A stretch of DNA of 45,461 bases from Azospirillum sp. SYSU D00513 (GTDB lineage: Bacteria > Pseudomonadota > Alphaproteobacteria > Azospirillales > Azospirillaceae), in the NCBI RefSeq assembly GCF_017356015.1, contig NZ_JAFIQV010000009.1, positions 108,243 to 153,703 on the forward strand, read 5' to 3'. How positions within the stretch are numbered: position 1 is the stretch's first letter; every line of letters starts with the position of its first letter. The notes under the pieces are model-generated. The model did not search any database. It was not told where the DNA came from and saw only the letters and a program-made list of their open reading frames with translations. Made by a program: the position numbers and the translations under genes. Of this stretch, positions 11,501 through 20,155 are shown piece after piece.

Positions 11501-13000
11501 TCAGGCGAAGACCGGCCCGTTCGGTGCCAGACGCAGGTTCGGGCGCAGGCGCTTGAAGGGCAGGTCCGCCGCGCTCACGGGCATCGGACCCGGCGCGGCG
11601 CAGACGAGGATGGCTTCCGCGATGGGCGTGAAGTCGGCCCGGAAATGGACCGAACTCTTGTTCACCAGGATGGCCTGGTCGCGCGGCTCGATGCCGACGA
11701 AGCGGTACATTTCCTGATCGGCGAGCTGGGCCTTGCTGGAGGCGACGACGACGCGCACGCCGCCGATGCGCAGGCAGGCCGAGGGTCCGAGCCGCAGGCG
11801 CGCCCCGCCGTAGTAGGGACCGGTGGCCGTCAGGTACCCGTCCGACACGGCCTCCACCACGAAGGTCCCGTCGAAGGGCGCGTCGCCCGCCACGCCGGAC
11901 TTTCCGCCGAGCGCCAGACGGATCTCCGCGCCGACACCGGCCGCGCGGGCCTTCAGAGCGGCGGCCGGATCGACGATGACGCCGATGGCGGCCCGCTCCG
12001 CCCCCGCCGCGACGAGCGCGCGCAGCATGCCCGTGGTGTCGGAATCGCCGCCGGCGCCGGGATTGTCCTGCGTGTCCGCGATGACCACCGGGCGGGTGGC
12101 GCCGCGCGCGATCTCCATCGCCCGGCGCACCCCCTCCTCCGGCGAGAAGACCTGCCCGGCGAAGGCGCCTTCGGCCGCGATCACCTTTTCCATGAGGGCG
12201 TCTGCGGCGCGTTCCGCTTCCCCGGCGCTCCGGGCATAGGCGATGATCGACGGGCCGCAATCGGCGAAGTCCGCCGCCGGGAATCCCGTCAGGAAGGAGA
12301 CCGACCCGACACCGCCGGTCTCCAGCTCCGCGACCGCTCGATAGAGGCTCCGGCACGGCTCCATGTCCGTGCATTGCCACACGATGGGAATCAGGAATGG
12401 GATCTGCCGGAAGGCCTTGGCGTCGGGGGGGCCGGCCAGCCGGCGCGCCATGTAGGCGGCACAGCGGCGGCCGGTCTCGGCCATGTCCACATGCGGATAG
12501 GTCCGGAAGGCGATCAGCGCGTCGGCTTCCGCGACCATCCGCGGCGTCACGTTGGCGTGCAGGTCCAGGCTGGCGACGACCGGCACCTCCGGCCCGACCA
12601 CCGCCCGCACGCGGGCGAGGATCTCCCCTTCCCCATCGTCGAGATGCTCGGTCACCATGGCGCCGTGCAGGTCGAGATACACCCCGTCCAGCGGCCCGGC
12701 CTTCCCGATGCCCTCGATGAGCATGGCCGCGATCCGCTCGAAGGCGTCCTTCGTCACCTGGGCCGAGGGGCTCGCCGCGCACCAGAGGGTCGGGACCAGC
12801 TCCCACCCCTGCCGCCCAGCCGCTTCCATGAAGCCGCAGACGCCCATGTTGACGTCGCGCATCGCCTCCATCATCGCCGCTCCCCGCGACAGGGGCGGCC
12901 AGCCGCCGCCATCCAGGAAGGCGTCGTAATCGGCCCTGCTCGGCCCGAAGGTGTTGGTCTCGTGCATGAAACCGCCGATGGCGATCCGCGTCTTCGACAT
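11501..13000 (-). CDS. M81 family metallopeptidase (MlrC / microcystinase C family)
   Basis: 499 residues from the ATG at 13000 (MSKTRIAIGG); the longer open frame upstream reads through the gap and the ABC gene and has no family resemblance. Signatures: GGFMHETNTF at the N-terminus (zinc ligand His/Glu), DLHGAMV, SLDLHANV and TYPHVDM, plus the C-terminal MlrC domain beginning around residue 300 with DTQDNPGAGGDSDTTG. MlrC was first described for hydrolysis of linearised microcystin and its tetrapeptide. Most homologues, including ones beside oligopeptide transporters, have no known substrate. Here it sits between the transporter ATPase and two M20 peptidases, supporting a role in cytosolic hydrolysis of an imported peptide-like compound. 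Confidence 0.92.
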   Translation of the reverse strand: MSKTRIAIGGFMHETNTFGPSRADYDAFLDGGGWPPLSRGAAMMEAMRDVNMGVCGFMEAAGRQGWELVPTLWCAASPSAQVTKDAFERIAAMLIEGIGKAGPLDGVYLDLHGAMVTEHLDDGEGEILARVRAVVGPEVPVVASLDLHANVTPRMVAEADALIAFRTYPHVDMAETGRRCAAYMARRLAGPPDAKAFRQIPFLIPIVWQCTDMEPCRSLYRAVAELETGGVGSVSFLTGFPAADFADCGPSIIAYARSAGEAERAADALMEKVIAAEGAFAGQVFSPEEGVRRAMEIARGATRPVVIADTQDNPGAGGDSDTTGMLRALVAAGAERAAIGVIVDPAAALKARAAGVGAEIRLALGGKSGVAGDAPFDGTFVVEAVSDGYLTATGPYYGGARLRLGPSACLRIGGVRVVVASSKAQLADQEMYRFVGIEPRDQAILVNKSSVHFRADFTPIAEAILVCAAPGPMPVSAADLPFKRLRPNLRLAPNGPVFA

Positions 13001-13055
13001 GCTCTTTCTCACTCGCTGAGAGGTGCGCCAGCACCCGGGAAAGCGCTCGGGGAAA

Positions 13056-14774
13056 TCAGGCGACGGTGCCCGTGACGGCCGGGCCGGAAGCCAGCGGCCG
13101 GAAGTTCGGAAAGTCCCATTCCTTGCCGGGAGCCGCTTCCAGCAGTTCCCGCGTGTAGGGCTGCTCCGGGCGGCGCAGAACCTGCTCGGCGGGGCCATGC
13201 TCGACCACCCGCCCCTTGCGCATCACCGCGACCTCGTCGCAGATCTGCGCCGCGACCCGCAGGTCGTGGGTGATGAAGAGGATGGCGACGCCGAGCCGCG
13301 TCTGGATGTCGTCGAGCAGGCGCAGAACCTGCGCCTGGACCGACACGTCGAGCGCCGACACCGCCTCGTCCGCGACGAGCACGTCCGGCTCCATGGCGAG
13401 CGCCCGGGCGATGGCGATGCGCTGGCGCTGCCCGCCGGAGAACTGGTGGGGGTGGCGGTCGATGGCGTCGGGCGGAAGCCCGACCAGTTCGAGCAGTTCG
13501 CGCGCCTTCGCGAGCGCCTGGTTGCGGGGCGTTCCGTAGTTGACCGGTCCCTCGATGATGCTCTCGCCGACGGTCAGGCGCGGGTTGAGCGAGCGGTTCG
13601 GGTCCTGGAAGATCATCTGGATGCGCTTGCGGTGGGGGCGGAGCGCCGAGCGCGACAGGCCGGAGATGTCCTTGCCGCGCACACGCACGCTGCCCGAGGT
13701 CGGGTCGATGAGCCGCATGACGCAGCGCGCGACGGTGGACTTGCCGGACCCGCTCTCCCCGACGATGCCGAGCGTGCGCCCCCTCTTCAGGGACAGGTTC
13801 ACGTCCTGCGCCGCCGCCGTTCCCGCCTTGCGGCGGAAGAAGGAGGAGCTGCGGCCGTACACCATTCCCAGCTCGACCGTCTCCAGCACCACCTCCCGGC
13901 TGGTCTCGCCGCGCGGCGGGCGGGGCTGGAGCGAGGGGACGGCGCGCAGCAGGTTGCGGGTGTATTCCTCGGCCGGCGCGCGCAGGATGGCGTCGATGCT
14001 CCCGGTCTCGACGACCCGGCCGCGGTGCATGACGCAGACGCGGTCCGCGATGTCGGCGACGACCCCCATGTCATGAGTGATGAAGAGGACGGCCGTGCCC
14101 TGCCTCTCCTGCAATTCGCGGATGAGCTTCAGGATCTGCCGCTGGGTGGTAACGTCGAGCGCGGTCGTCGGCTCGTCGGCGATCAGCAGCTTCGGCTTCA
14201 GGATCAGGGCCATGGCGATCATGATGCGCTGGCGCTGCCCGCCCGAGAGCTGGTGCGGGTAGGAGGCATGGACGCGCTGCACGTCCGGCAGATGGACCTG
14301 CTCCATCATCTCCAGGACCAGCCGCCGCTGCTCCCGCGCGGACAGCCGGGCATGGGCCTGCAGCACCTCCTCGATCTGCCGCCCGACCGTCAGGACGGGG
14401 TTGAGGGCGGTCATCGGCTCCTGGAAGACCATGGACATGCGGGTCGCGCGCAGTTGCCTCATCCGGGCGGCACCCGCCGCGAGGAGATCCTCCCCGTCCA
14501 GGGCGATGCCGCCGCCGCGGACCCGGAGCGCGTTTTTGGGAAGAAGGCCCATGGCCGCGAGCGAGGTCACGGACTTCCCCGACCCGCTTTCGCCGACGAG
14601 GCACAAGGTCTCGCCGGCCGCGATGTCCAGGGAAATGCCGTCGAGGATCGGCGCGGCCCCGCCGATGCCGATGTCCACCACGAGGTTCCGCACGGACAGG
14701 ATGGTGTCCCGGCCCGCCGGCCGGTTCACCGGTGTCTCGTTCATCGGCGCCACGCTCATCGGTGTCTCGCTCAT
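13056..14774 (-). CDS. Dipeptide/oligopeptide ABC transporter, fused tandem ATPase
   Basis: 572 residues. The ATG at 14774 overlaps the stop of the permease gene (ATGA at 14771-14774). Two ABC modules in one chain correspond to DppD and DppF: each has a Walker A (GESGSGKS twice), a signature ([16 protein letters not shown]) and a Walker B ([28 protein letters not shown]). Note the Ala-for-Pro change after ADE in the second Walker B. Each module ends with the C-terminal extension typical of peptide-transporter ATPases. It powers import from the inner face of the membrane. The fused form occurs in GsiA-like glutathione importers as well as in other peptide systems. A GGT gene in the same unit makes a gamma-glutamyl substrate plausible but not shown. 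Confidence 0.94.
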   Translation of the reverse strand: MSETPMSVAPMNETPVNRPAGRDTILSVRNLVVDIGIGGAAPILDGISLDIAAGETLCLVGESGSGKSVTSLAAMGLLPKNALRVRGGGIALDGEDLLAAGAARMRQLRATRMSMVFQEPMTALNPVLTVGRQIEEVLQAHARLSAREQRRLVLEMMEQVHLPDVQRVHASYPHQLSGGQRQRIMIAMALILKPKLLIADEPTTALDVTTQRQILKLIRELQERQGTAVLFITHDMGVVADIADRVCVMHRGRVVETGSIDAILRAPAEEYTRNLLRAVPSLQPRPPRGETSREVVLETVELGMVYGRSSSFFRRKAGTAAAQDVNLSLKRGRTLGIVGESGSGKSTVARCVMRLIDPTSGSVRVRGKDISGLSRSALRPHRKRIQMIFQDPNRSLNPRLTVGESIIEGPVNYGTPRNQALAKARELLELVGLPPDAIDRHPHQFSGGQRQRIAIARALAMEPDVLVADEAVSALDVSVQAQVLRLLDDIQTRLGVAILFITHDLRVAAQICDEVAVMRKGRVVEHGPAEQVLRRPEQPYTRELLEAAPGKEWDFPNFRPLASGPAVTGTVA

Positions 14775-15664
14775 CTCGGGCCTCCACGTTGCTTGAGGCG
14801 GGGGTCGAGCATGTCCCGCGCGGCGTCGCCGAGCAGGTTGATCGACAGGATGCAGACCGACAGCAGCAGGCCCGGCCAGAAGATCAGGGAGGGCTTCAAT
14901 TGGAAGTAGGCCCGCCCCTCCGACATGATGTTGCCCCAGGAGGGCGTCTCGGTGCCGATGCCGGCACCAAGGAAGGAGAGGATGGACTCGGTCAGTATGG
15001 CCGAGGCGCAGATATAGGTTCCCTGCACGATGAGCGGAGCCATCGTGTTCGGCATCAGGTGCCGCCACATGATCTTCGGCAGGCTGCTGCCGACGGCGAT
15101 GGCGGCCTCGACGTAGGGCTCCTCCCGCGCCGACAGCACGACCGCGCGCACCAGCCGCACCACGCGCGGAATCTCCGGAATGGTGATGGCGACCAGCACG
15201 GTCCAGAGGCTGGCGCCGGTCAGCGAGACGACGGCGATGGCCAGCAGCACGCTCGGGATCGCCATCAGCCCATCCATCACCCGCATCAGGATTCCGTCGA
15301 GGACGCGGAAGAAGCCGGAGGCGAGCCCGAGGGGAAGGCCGATGGCGACGCTGACCACCGCGGCACCGATGCCGACGGTCAGCGAGATGCGGGCGCCGTA
15401 GAGGATGCGGGACAGCAGATCCCGCCCATAGGCGTCGGTGCCCAGGAGGAAGGCGTCGCTCGCCGGCTTCAGCCGGTTCGACGGGTTCATCTGGATCGGG
15501 TCGTGCGGGGCCAGCCAGGCCGCCAGGACCGCGACCAGCGTGATCGCCAGGAGGCAGAGGCCGGCCAGGATCGCGGCGGGGCCGAAGCGGCCGATCCGGA
15601 GCGCCGGGCGGCGGCCGCGCCGTTCCAGCGCCGGCTCCGCGTGCTTGTCCAGGTTGATCGCCAT
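14771..15664 (-). CDS. Peptide ABC transporter permease (DppC-like)
   Basis: 297 residues. An N-terminal cytosolic basic stretch is followed by a first helix (about 30-52), a periplasmic segment with LGTDAYGRDLLSRI (the hallmark of DppC-type permeases), then five more helices. The EAA-type loop motif lies near EAAIAVGSSLPKIMWRHLMP. The ATG at 15664 overlaps the previous stop, and its own stop overlaps the ATPase start, so the transporter genes are translationally coupled. Confidence 0.95.
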   Translation of the reverse strand: MAINLDKHAEPALERRGRRPALRIGRFGPAAILAGLCLLAITLVAVLAAWLAPHDPIQMNPSNRLKPASDAFLLGTDAYGRDLLSRILYGARISLTVGIGAAVVSVAIGLPLGLASGFFRVLDGILMRVMDGLMAIPSVLLAIAVVSLTGASLWTVLVAITIPEIPRVVRLVRAVVLSAREEPYVEAAIAVGSSLPKIMWRHLMPNTMAPLIVQGTYICASAILTESILSFLGAGIGTETPSWGNIMSEGRAYFQLKPSLIFWPGLLLSVCILSINLLGDAARDMLDPRLKQRGGPR

Positions 15665-16605
15665 CAGTAGCGGATCCTCGGGTCCAGGAATGCGTAGGAC
15701 AGGTCGATCAGCAGGTTGATCAGGACGTAGAGCCCGCTGGTGAAGAGGATCAGCCCCTGGATCACCGGATAGTCGCGGGCGAGGATCGCGTCCACGGTCA
15801 GCCGGCCGAGGCCGGGGATGTTGAAGACGCTTTCCGTGACGACGACGCCCGAGATCATGAGCGCGAATCCCGTTCCGATCACGGTCATGATCGGCACCGC
15901 CGCGTTCCGGAGCGCGTGGCGGAACAGGACGATGTTCTCGCCGAGCCCCTTCGCCCGCGCCGTCCGCACGTAATCCTCGCCGAGCACGTCGAGCATGCTG
16001 GCGCGCGTCATGCGCGCGATCAGCGCGATGTAGATCGAGGCGAGCGACAGGGAGGGCAGGATGGCCCGCTCCAGGAATCCGCCGAAGCCGTTGAAGATCG
16101 AACGGAAGCCCTGCACGGGCAGGAGCTTGAACTCGATGGCGAAGATCTGGATGAAGATGTAGCCGATCACGAAGACCGGGATGGAGAAGCCCAGGACCGA
16201 GGCGCTCATGACGATGTTGTCGATCCAGGTTCCGTGCCGCCAGGCCGCGACGACCCCCATCGGCACCGCGATGAGGACGGACAGGAGGATGGTCATCAGA
16301 GCGAGGCTGACCGTCGGTTCCAGCCGCTGCCCGATGAGGGTGGTCACCGGCGTCTGCGAAATCAGGGAGGTGCCGAAGTCGCCGGTCAGGAGCTGCATGC
16401 TCCAGGTCACGAACTGGACGTAGATCGGCTCGTTGAGGCCGAGCTGGCCGCGGATGCGCTCGAGCTGTTCCGGGGTCGCCATGTCGCCGGCGATGATGGC
16501 CGCCGGGTCCCCCGGCGTCAGGCGCAGGAGAAGGAAAACGAACAGCGCGACCACGACCATCACCGGGACGGCGGCGAGGACGCGGCGGATGAGATAGCCT
16601 GTCAT
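15664..16605 (-). CDS. Peptide ABC transporter permease (DppB-like)
   Basis: 313 residues. It begins MTGYLIRRVLAAVPVM, the standard DppB-type first helix, followed by a periplasmic segment with PGDPA and GLNEPIYVQF. Further helices carry the coupling loop (DYVRTARAKGLGENIVLFRH). The C-terminal SYAFLDPRIRY is characteristic of the family. It pairs with the DppC-like protein as the membrane channel. A GAGGTG Shine-Dalgarno precedes the ATG. Confidence 0.95.
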   Translation of the reverse strand: MTGYLIRRVLAAVPVMVVVALFVFLLLRLTPGDPAAIIAGDMATPEQLERIRGQLGLNEPIYVQFVTWSMQLLTGDFGTSLISQTPVTTLIGQRLEPTVSLALMTILLSVLIAVPMGVVAAWRHGTWIDNIVMSASVLGFSIPVFVIGYIFIQIFAIEFKLLPVQGFRSIFNGFGGFLERAILPSLSLASIYIALIARMTRASMLDVLGEDYVRTARAKGLGENIVLFRHALRNAAVPIMTVIGTGFALMISGVVVTESVFNIPGLGRLTVDAILARDYPVIQGLILFTSGLYVLINLLIDLSYAFLDPRIRY

Positions 16606-16632
16606 GATGCACCTCGGCCCTGCGGGGAAGGA

Positions 16633-16654
16633 GGGGCGCCGATGACGGCGCCCC
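16633..16654 (-). promoter_or_regulatory. Intercistronic stem-loop between binding protein and permease genes
   Basis: GGGGCGCCG-ATGA-CGGCGCCCC, a perfect 9-bp stem with a 4-base loop, in the 70-base gap after the binding-protein stop. There is no T-run. Such hairpins commonly stabilise binding-protein mRNA so that it accumulates above the permease message; that use is inferred. Confidence 0.55.
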
Positions 16655-16675
16655 CGGCTGCTCCGGACACCGCGG

Positions 16676-18286
16676 TCACTCGGCCTTGGCGATGTTCCAG
16701 AAGGTGGTGATCGGCGACTTCATGAGGCCGGACAGCGACTTGCTCCAGGCGGCCGGCGGCACGTACTGGCCGAGCGGGATGTAGTTGACCGTCTCGTAGG
16801 CGTGCTTCTGGATGTCCGCGGCGATGGCCTTGCGCTCCCCGTCCGTCTTGACCGTGACGAAGGCCTTGCGCAGCTCCTCCAGCTTCGGGTCGTCCGGCCA
16901 GCCGAACCAGGCCGCCTTCCGCCCGCCGCCGTTCAGCATCGGGTTGACGATGGGGTTCCAGACCTCGGGGATGACCCAGTTGGTGAAGAACATGTTCCAG
17001 CCGCCCTCCGAGGGCTTGGCCTGGCTGGCGCGGCGCGTCACCAGCGTCTGCCAGTCCATCGGCTGGAGGTCGACGGTGAAGCCGGCGTTGCGCAGGAGCT
17101 GCGCCGCCACGACCGGCTGCGGAGAGACCGTGGTGACGTCGGTCGGCTGCATCAGCACCACCGGGGTGCCGTCGTAGCCCGCCTCCTTCAGCAGCGCCTT
17201 GGCTCCCGCCGGGTCGCCGCCGGTCAGCAGGGTGCCGGCGCCGGCGTCCGTTCCGAGCGGCGTGCCACAGCCGTACATGGCGCCGCAGACCGAATAGTAG
17301 TCGGGGTTGCCGACCAGCGCGCCGAGCACGTCCTCCTGCTTCATGGCCATCAGCGCCGCCCGGCGGATCTTCGGATTGTCGAAGGGCGGGTACAGGAAGT
17401 TCACGCGCCCCATGGTCTGGTAGCCCAGCGTGTTGAGGACGCCGACCTCCAGCTCGTCGTTCGAGGTGAGCAGCGGCAGCAGGTCGATCTGCGGCTGTTC
17501 GATGAAGTCGATCTCGCCGGAGTTCAGCGCGTTGATGGCGGTCTGGGCGTCGGGCATGGTGACCCATTCGACCGTGTCGACCTTCACCACCTTGCCGCCC
17601 GCCGTCCAGCTCGCCGGCTCGGAACGGGGCATGTAGTCCTTGTTCTTCTCGTAGACGATGCGGACGCCGGGCTGGAAGGCGCTCTCCACGAAGCGGAAGG
17701 GACCCGACCCGACATGCTCCTTGATCGCCTCCGTCGAGGGCGTTCCGGCCATGCGCTTGGGCATCATGAAGGCGGGCACGGCCGACGGCTTGGCGATCAG
17801 CTCGATCACGTAGGCGAAGGGCTCGGACAGGGTCAGGACGATGGTCTTGGCGTCCTTCGCCTCGATGCTCCTGGTCGAGCGCATCAGCATCTGGCCGCCG
17901 CCGTCGCGATCCGCCCAACGCTTGAGCGAGGCGACGCAATCCTCGGCGGTGACCGGCTGGCCGTCGTGCCACTTCAGCCCGTCGCGCAGGGTGAAGCTGT
18001 AGACGAGCCCGTCGTCGGACACCGTCCAGGAGGCCATCTGCGGCTGCGGCTTCATGTTCTCGTCCACGCCCAGCAGCGTGTCGTAGATCATGTAGCCGTG
18101 GTTGCGGGTGATGTGGGCGGTGGTGATGATCGGATCGAGCACCCGGATGCCGGAATGCATGACCGCCTTGAGGTCCTGCGCGCCCGCCGGAACGGCGACC
18201 GCGGCCGTCAGCGCGACAAGGGATGCCAGAAGACTCTTCCGCACGGCTCGGTTCAGGAACGAGGCCTGGAGGGGTTCGGGTCGCAT
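16676..18286 (-). CDS. Peptide ABC transporter substrate-binding protein (SBP family 5)
   Basis: 536 residues. A basic N-terminus and hydrophobic segment end in AVPAGAQ, a signal peptide cleaved near residue 36, so the protein is periplasmic. Family 5 landmarks: the early DTLLGVDENMKPQPQMASWTVSDDG region, FTLRDGLKWHDGQPVTAEDC, and a late PEVWNPIVNP. The family binds di-/oligopeptides, glutathione, nickel or opines; the ligand cannot be read from sequence. It is the second gene of the leftward unit, with an AGGAGA Shine-Dalgarno. Alternative start codons inside the signal region would shorten only the leader. Confidence 0.93.
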   Translation of the reverse strand: MRPEPLQASFLNRAVRKSLLASLVALTAAVAVPAGAQDLKAVMHSGIRVLDPIITTAHITRNHGYMIYDTLLGVDENMKPQPQMASWTVSDDGLVYSFTLRDGLKWHDGQPVTAEDCVASLKRWADRDGGGQMLMRSTRSIEAKDAKTIVLTLSEPFAYVIELIAKPSAVPAFMMPKRMAGTPSTEAIKEHVGSGPFRFVESAFQPGVRIVYEKNKDYMPRSEPASWTAGGKVVKVDTVEWVTMPDAQTAINALNSGEIDFIEQPQIDLLPLLTSNDELEVGVLNTLGYQTMGRVNFLYPPFDNPKIRRAALMAMKQEDVLGALVGNPDYYSVCGAMYGCGTPLGTDAGAGTLLTGGDPAGAKALLKEAGYDGTPVVLMQPTDVTTVSPQPVVAAQLLRNAGFTVDLQPMDWQTLVTRRASQAKPSEGGWNMFFTNWVIPEVWNPIVNPMLNGGGRKAAWFGWPDDPKLEELRKAFVTVKTDGERKAIAADIQKHAYETVNYIPLGQYVPPAAWSKSLSGLMKSPITTFWNIAKAE

Positions 18287-18349
18287 GCTCGGCTTCTCCT
18301 CATGTAGGACGGTCTGAAGGCGAAAGATTGTGTTCGGGTGCGCGTCTCC

Positions 18350-18368
18350 AGGCCCGGTGTCCGGGCCT
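18350..18368 (-). promoter_or_regulatory. Stem-loop between the GGT and binding-protein genes
   Basis: AGGCCCGG-TGT-CCGGGCCT, an 8-bp stem with a 3-base loop, placed six bases after the GGT stop and 64 bases before the binding-protein ATG. Without a T-run it is more likely an attenuating or processing hairpin than a full terminator. Confidence 0.45.
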
Positions 18369-18373
18369 CTTGT

Positions 18374-19996
18374 TCAGGGTCGCTCCTCTTCCGGGCTCCG
18401 GGTCCCGGCGCGCTCGGCGACGGCGTCGGCCCAGGGCGACATGACCTCGGTCGCAGCAAGATTGATGCCGTCCCGGCGCATCACCCCGACCGGGCAGGCG
18501 AAGGCGAGCGGGTAGACCGAACGCCTGGCCGTCGTGGCGCCATGGCTGGCGGCCAGGGCTGTGAGGGTGTCCGCCGGCAGGCTGTCGTCGGCCACGGGGG
18601 CGGGTCCTCCGCTGACGTCGATCCGCGGCTGGTGGAAGGCCTCCTCCAGGCTCATGCCATGGTCCATCAGGAAGGACGCGATCTGGGCGATGGCCGGCAG
18701 GATCCGGCGTCCGCCCGAGGCGCCGATCGCGAAACGCCCGTCGCCAACCTCCCCGATCATCGGGCAGACGTTCATCAGGCATCGCTTGCCCGGCGCCAGC
18801 GAGTTGGGATGGCCGGGTTCCGGGTCGAACCACATGATGCCGTTGTTCAGCAGCAGCCCGGTGGTTGGCGAGACGACCCGCGCGCCGAAGACCGACAGCA
18901 GCGTCTGGGTCATCGCGACCATGTTCCCCCGCCGGTCCACGACCGAGAAATGCGTCGTGCAGCTGGGGCTGTGCGGCGCATCCCGGTCGCCCATGGTCGC
19001 CAGCCGCTCCAGGTAGGCGTCGCCGATGGCGTCGGCGTAGGCGGCGTAGCCCTCCGGGCCGAGCCCGGCGCGGGGAAAGCCCGTCCGTCCGGCGAGCGAC
19101 CTGAACACAGCGGCGAGGGTCGGCCCGGCGGTCAGGCCCGGCGCCGGGTAGAAGCCGCCGTTACGGTAGGGGACGCGCGCGACCGGGGAGAGCGTGGCCC
19201 GGTAGGCCCGCAGATCATCGAAGGACAGGGAACCGCCCTTGGACCGCACGTCGGAGGCCAGAGCCTCGGCAAGCTCGCCCTCGTGGAACTCGCGGTGCCC
19301 CTTCTCGGCCAGCCGGTCGATGGTGGCGGCCATCGCGGCGTTCCGGATCCGCTTCGGCGGACCGTCGCTCGCGGCCGCGACGGGAGGCCAGCGGCCGTCC
19401 TCCAGGAAGAGGGCGGCCGCGTCGGGATCACGGGCGAGCGACCGCGTGGCCGAGGCGATCATGAGGGCGGCGTACCAGTCGAGTTCGAAACCCTCGCGGG
19501 CGAGCCCGGCGGCCGGTTGAAGGAGCTCGCGCCACGGCATGCGGCCGAAGCGTTCATGGGCGAGCCCGACGCCATCGACCGTGCCGGGAACGGCGACGGC
19601 GGTCGCGCCCTCCACGTTGCGGTCCCCGACCACCGCCTTCCAGGGGAACAGGTCGGAGGCACGCCCCGCCGGGGCCAGCGGATAATCGGCGGGATCAAGG
19701 GCCGCCGGGGAGCGCATCCCATACTCCACGGCGTAGGCTTTTTCCTCCTCCGCCCGCCAGATCATCATGAGGCCGCCGCCGGCAGGCCCGCTCATCCAGG
19801 GTTCCAGCACGCCGAGGGCGAAGGAAGTGGCGACGGCGGCGTCCACGGCATCGCCGCCCGCCTCAAGAACATGGGCACCGATTTCGGCGGCGCCGCGGTG
19901 CTGGGCCGCGACGATGCCCGTGCGCGAGACGACCGCCGGCTTGCGGACCGTCTGCGAAAGCGAAGCCGCCCTCACCGGCGCACCCCGGCCCGGCAC
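18374..19996 (-). CDS. ggt: Gamma-glutamyltransferase family hydrolase
   Basis: 540 residues from a GTG at 19996; no strong Shine-Dalgarno is seen, so a slightly later start is possible. This is an Ntn hydrolase of the GGT family: GGDAVDAAVATSFALGVLEP at the N-terminus, and the self-processing nucleophile Thr347 in CTTHFSVVD, aligned with the TTHYSVVD of E. coli GGT. After it come the LLLNNGIMWFDP and GASGGRRILPA motifs. No signal peptide is evident, unlike periplasmic E. coli GGT, so it may act on imported substrates in the cytosol, as proposed for YwrD-type members. It would release glutamate from gamma-glutamyl peptides or transfer it. First gene of the peptide unit, divergent from the IclR regulator. 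Confidence 0.9.
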   Translation of the reverse strand: MPGRGAPVRAASLSQTVRKPAVVSRTGIVAAQHRGAAEIGAHVLEAGGDAVDAAVATSFALGVLEPWMSGPAGGGLMMIWRAEEEKAYAVEYGMRSPAALDPADYPLAPAGRASDLFPWKAVVGDRNVEGATAVAVPGTVDGVGLAHERFGRMPWRELLQPAAGLAREGFELDWYAALMIASATRSLARDPDAAALFLEDGRWPPVAAASDGPPKRIRNAAMAATIDRLAEKGHREFHEGELAEALASDVRSKGGSLSFDDLRAYRATLSPVARVPYRNGGFYPAPGLTAGPTLAAVFRSLAGRTGFPRAGLGPEGYAAYADAIGDAYLERLATMGDRDAPHSPSCTTHFSVVDRRGNMVAMTQTLLSVFGARVVSPTTGLLLNNGIMWFDPEPGHPNSLAPGKRCLMNVCPMIGEVGDGRFAIGASGGRRILPAIAQIASFLMDHGMSLEEAFHQPRIDVSGGPAPVADDSLPADTLTALAASHGATTARRSVYPLAFACPVGVMRRDGINLAATEVMSPWADAVAERAGTRSPEEERP

Positions 19997-20043
19997 GCTG
20001 CTTGGCAGGATCGTTTGTCAGAGAAGCAGTTCAACGGTGAACG

Positions 20044-20079
20044 GTGTATCATATTATGATATCCTGAACCGTGATACAC
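20044..20079. promoter_or_regulatory. Palindromic operator region between ggt and iclR-type gene
   Basis: An AT-rich island in GC-rich DNA. It contains a perfect odd palindrome TATCATA-T-TATGATA (20047-20061). It also contains an overlapping 8-bp inverted repeat, GTGTATCA (20044-20051) with TGATACAC (20072-20079). It lies 48 bases from the GGT start and 77 bases from the IclR start. The position suggests an IclR-family binding site for both directions. Confidence 0.65.
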
Positions 20080-20088
20080 GATGCTAGA

Positions 20089-20120
20089 TTGATGATTAAC
20101 CTTTGGTCAATGAATATTAT
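20089..20120 (+). promoter_or_regulatory. Possible sigma-70 promoter of the IclR gene
   Basis: TTGATG (20089-20094) followed after 18 bases by AATATT, or after 20 bases by TATTAT. This is the only AT-rich hexamer pair upstream of the IclR start, which follows 35 bases later with a GGGGAGG Shine-Dalgarno. Confidence 0.35.
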
Positions 20121-20155
20121 TGCTCAATTCATGAGCATCCCTGGGGAGGTCCGGC

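Noticed and set aside
11501..13000. Direct assignment of the M81 gene as a microcystin-degrading mlrC
   Set aside because: No mlrA, mlrB or mlrD is present, and the family has many members of unknown substrate; only the family name is supported.
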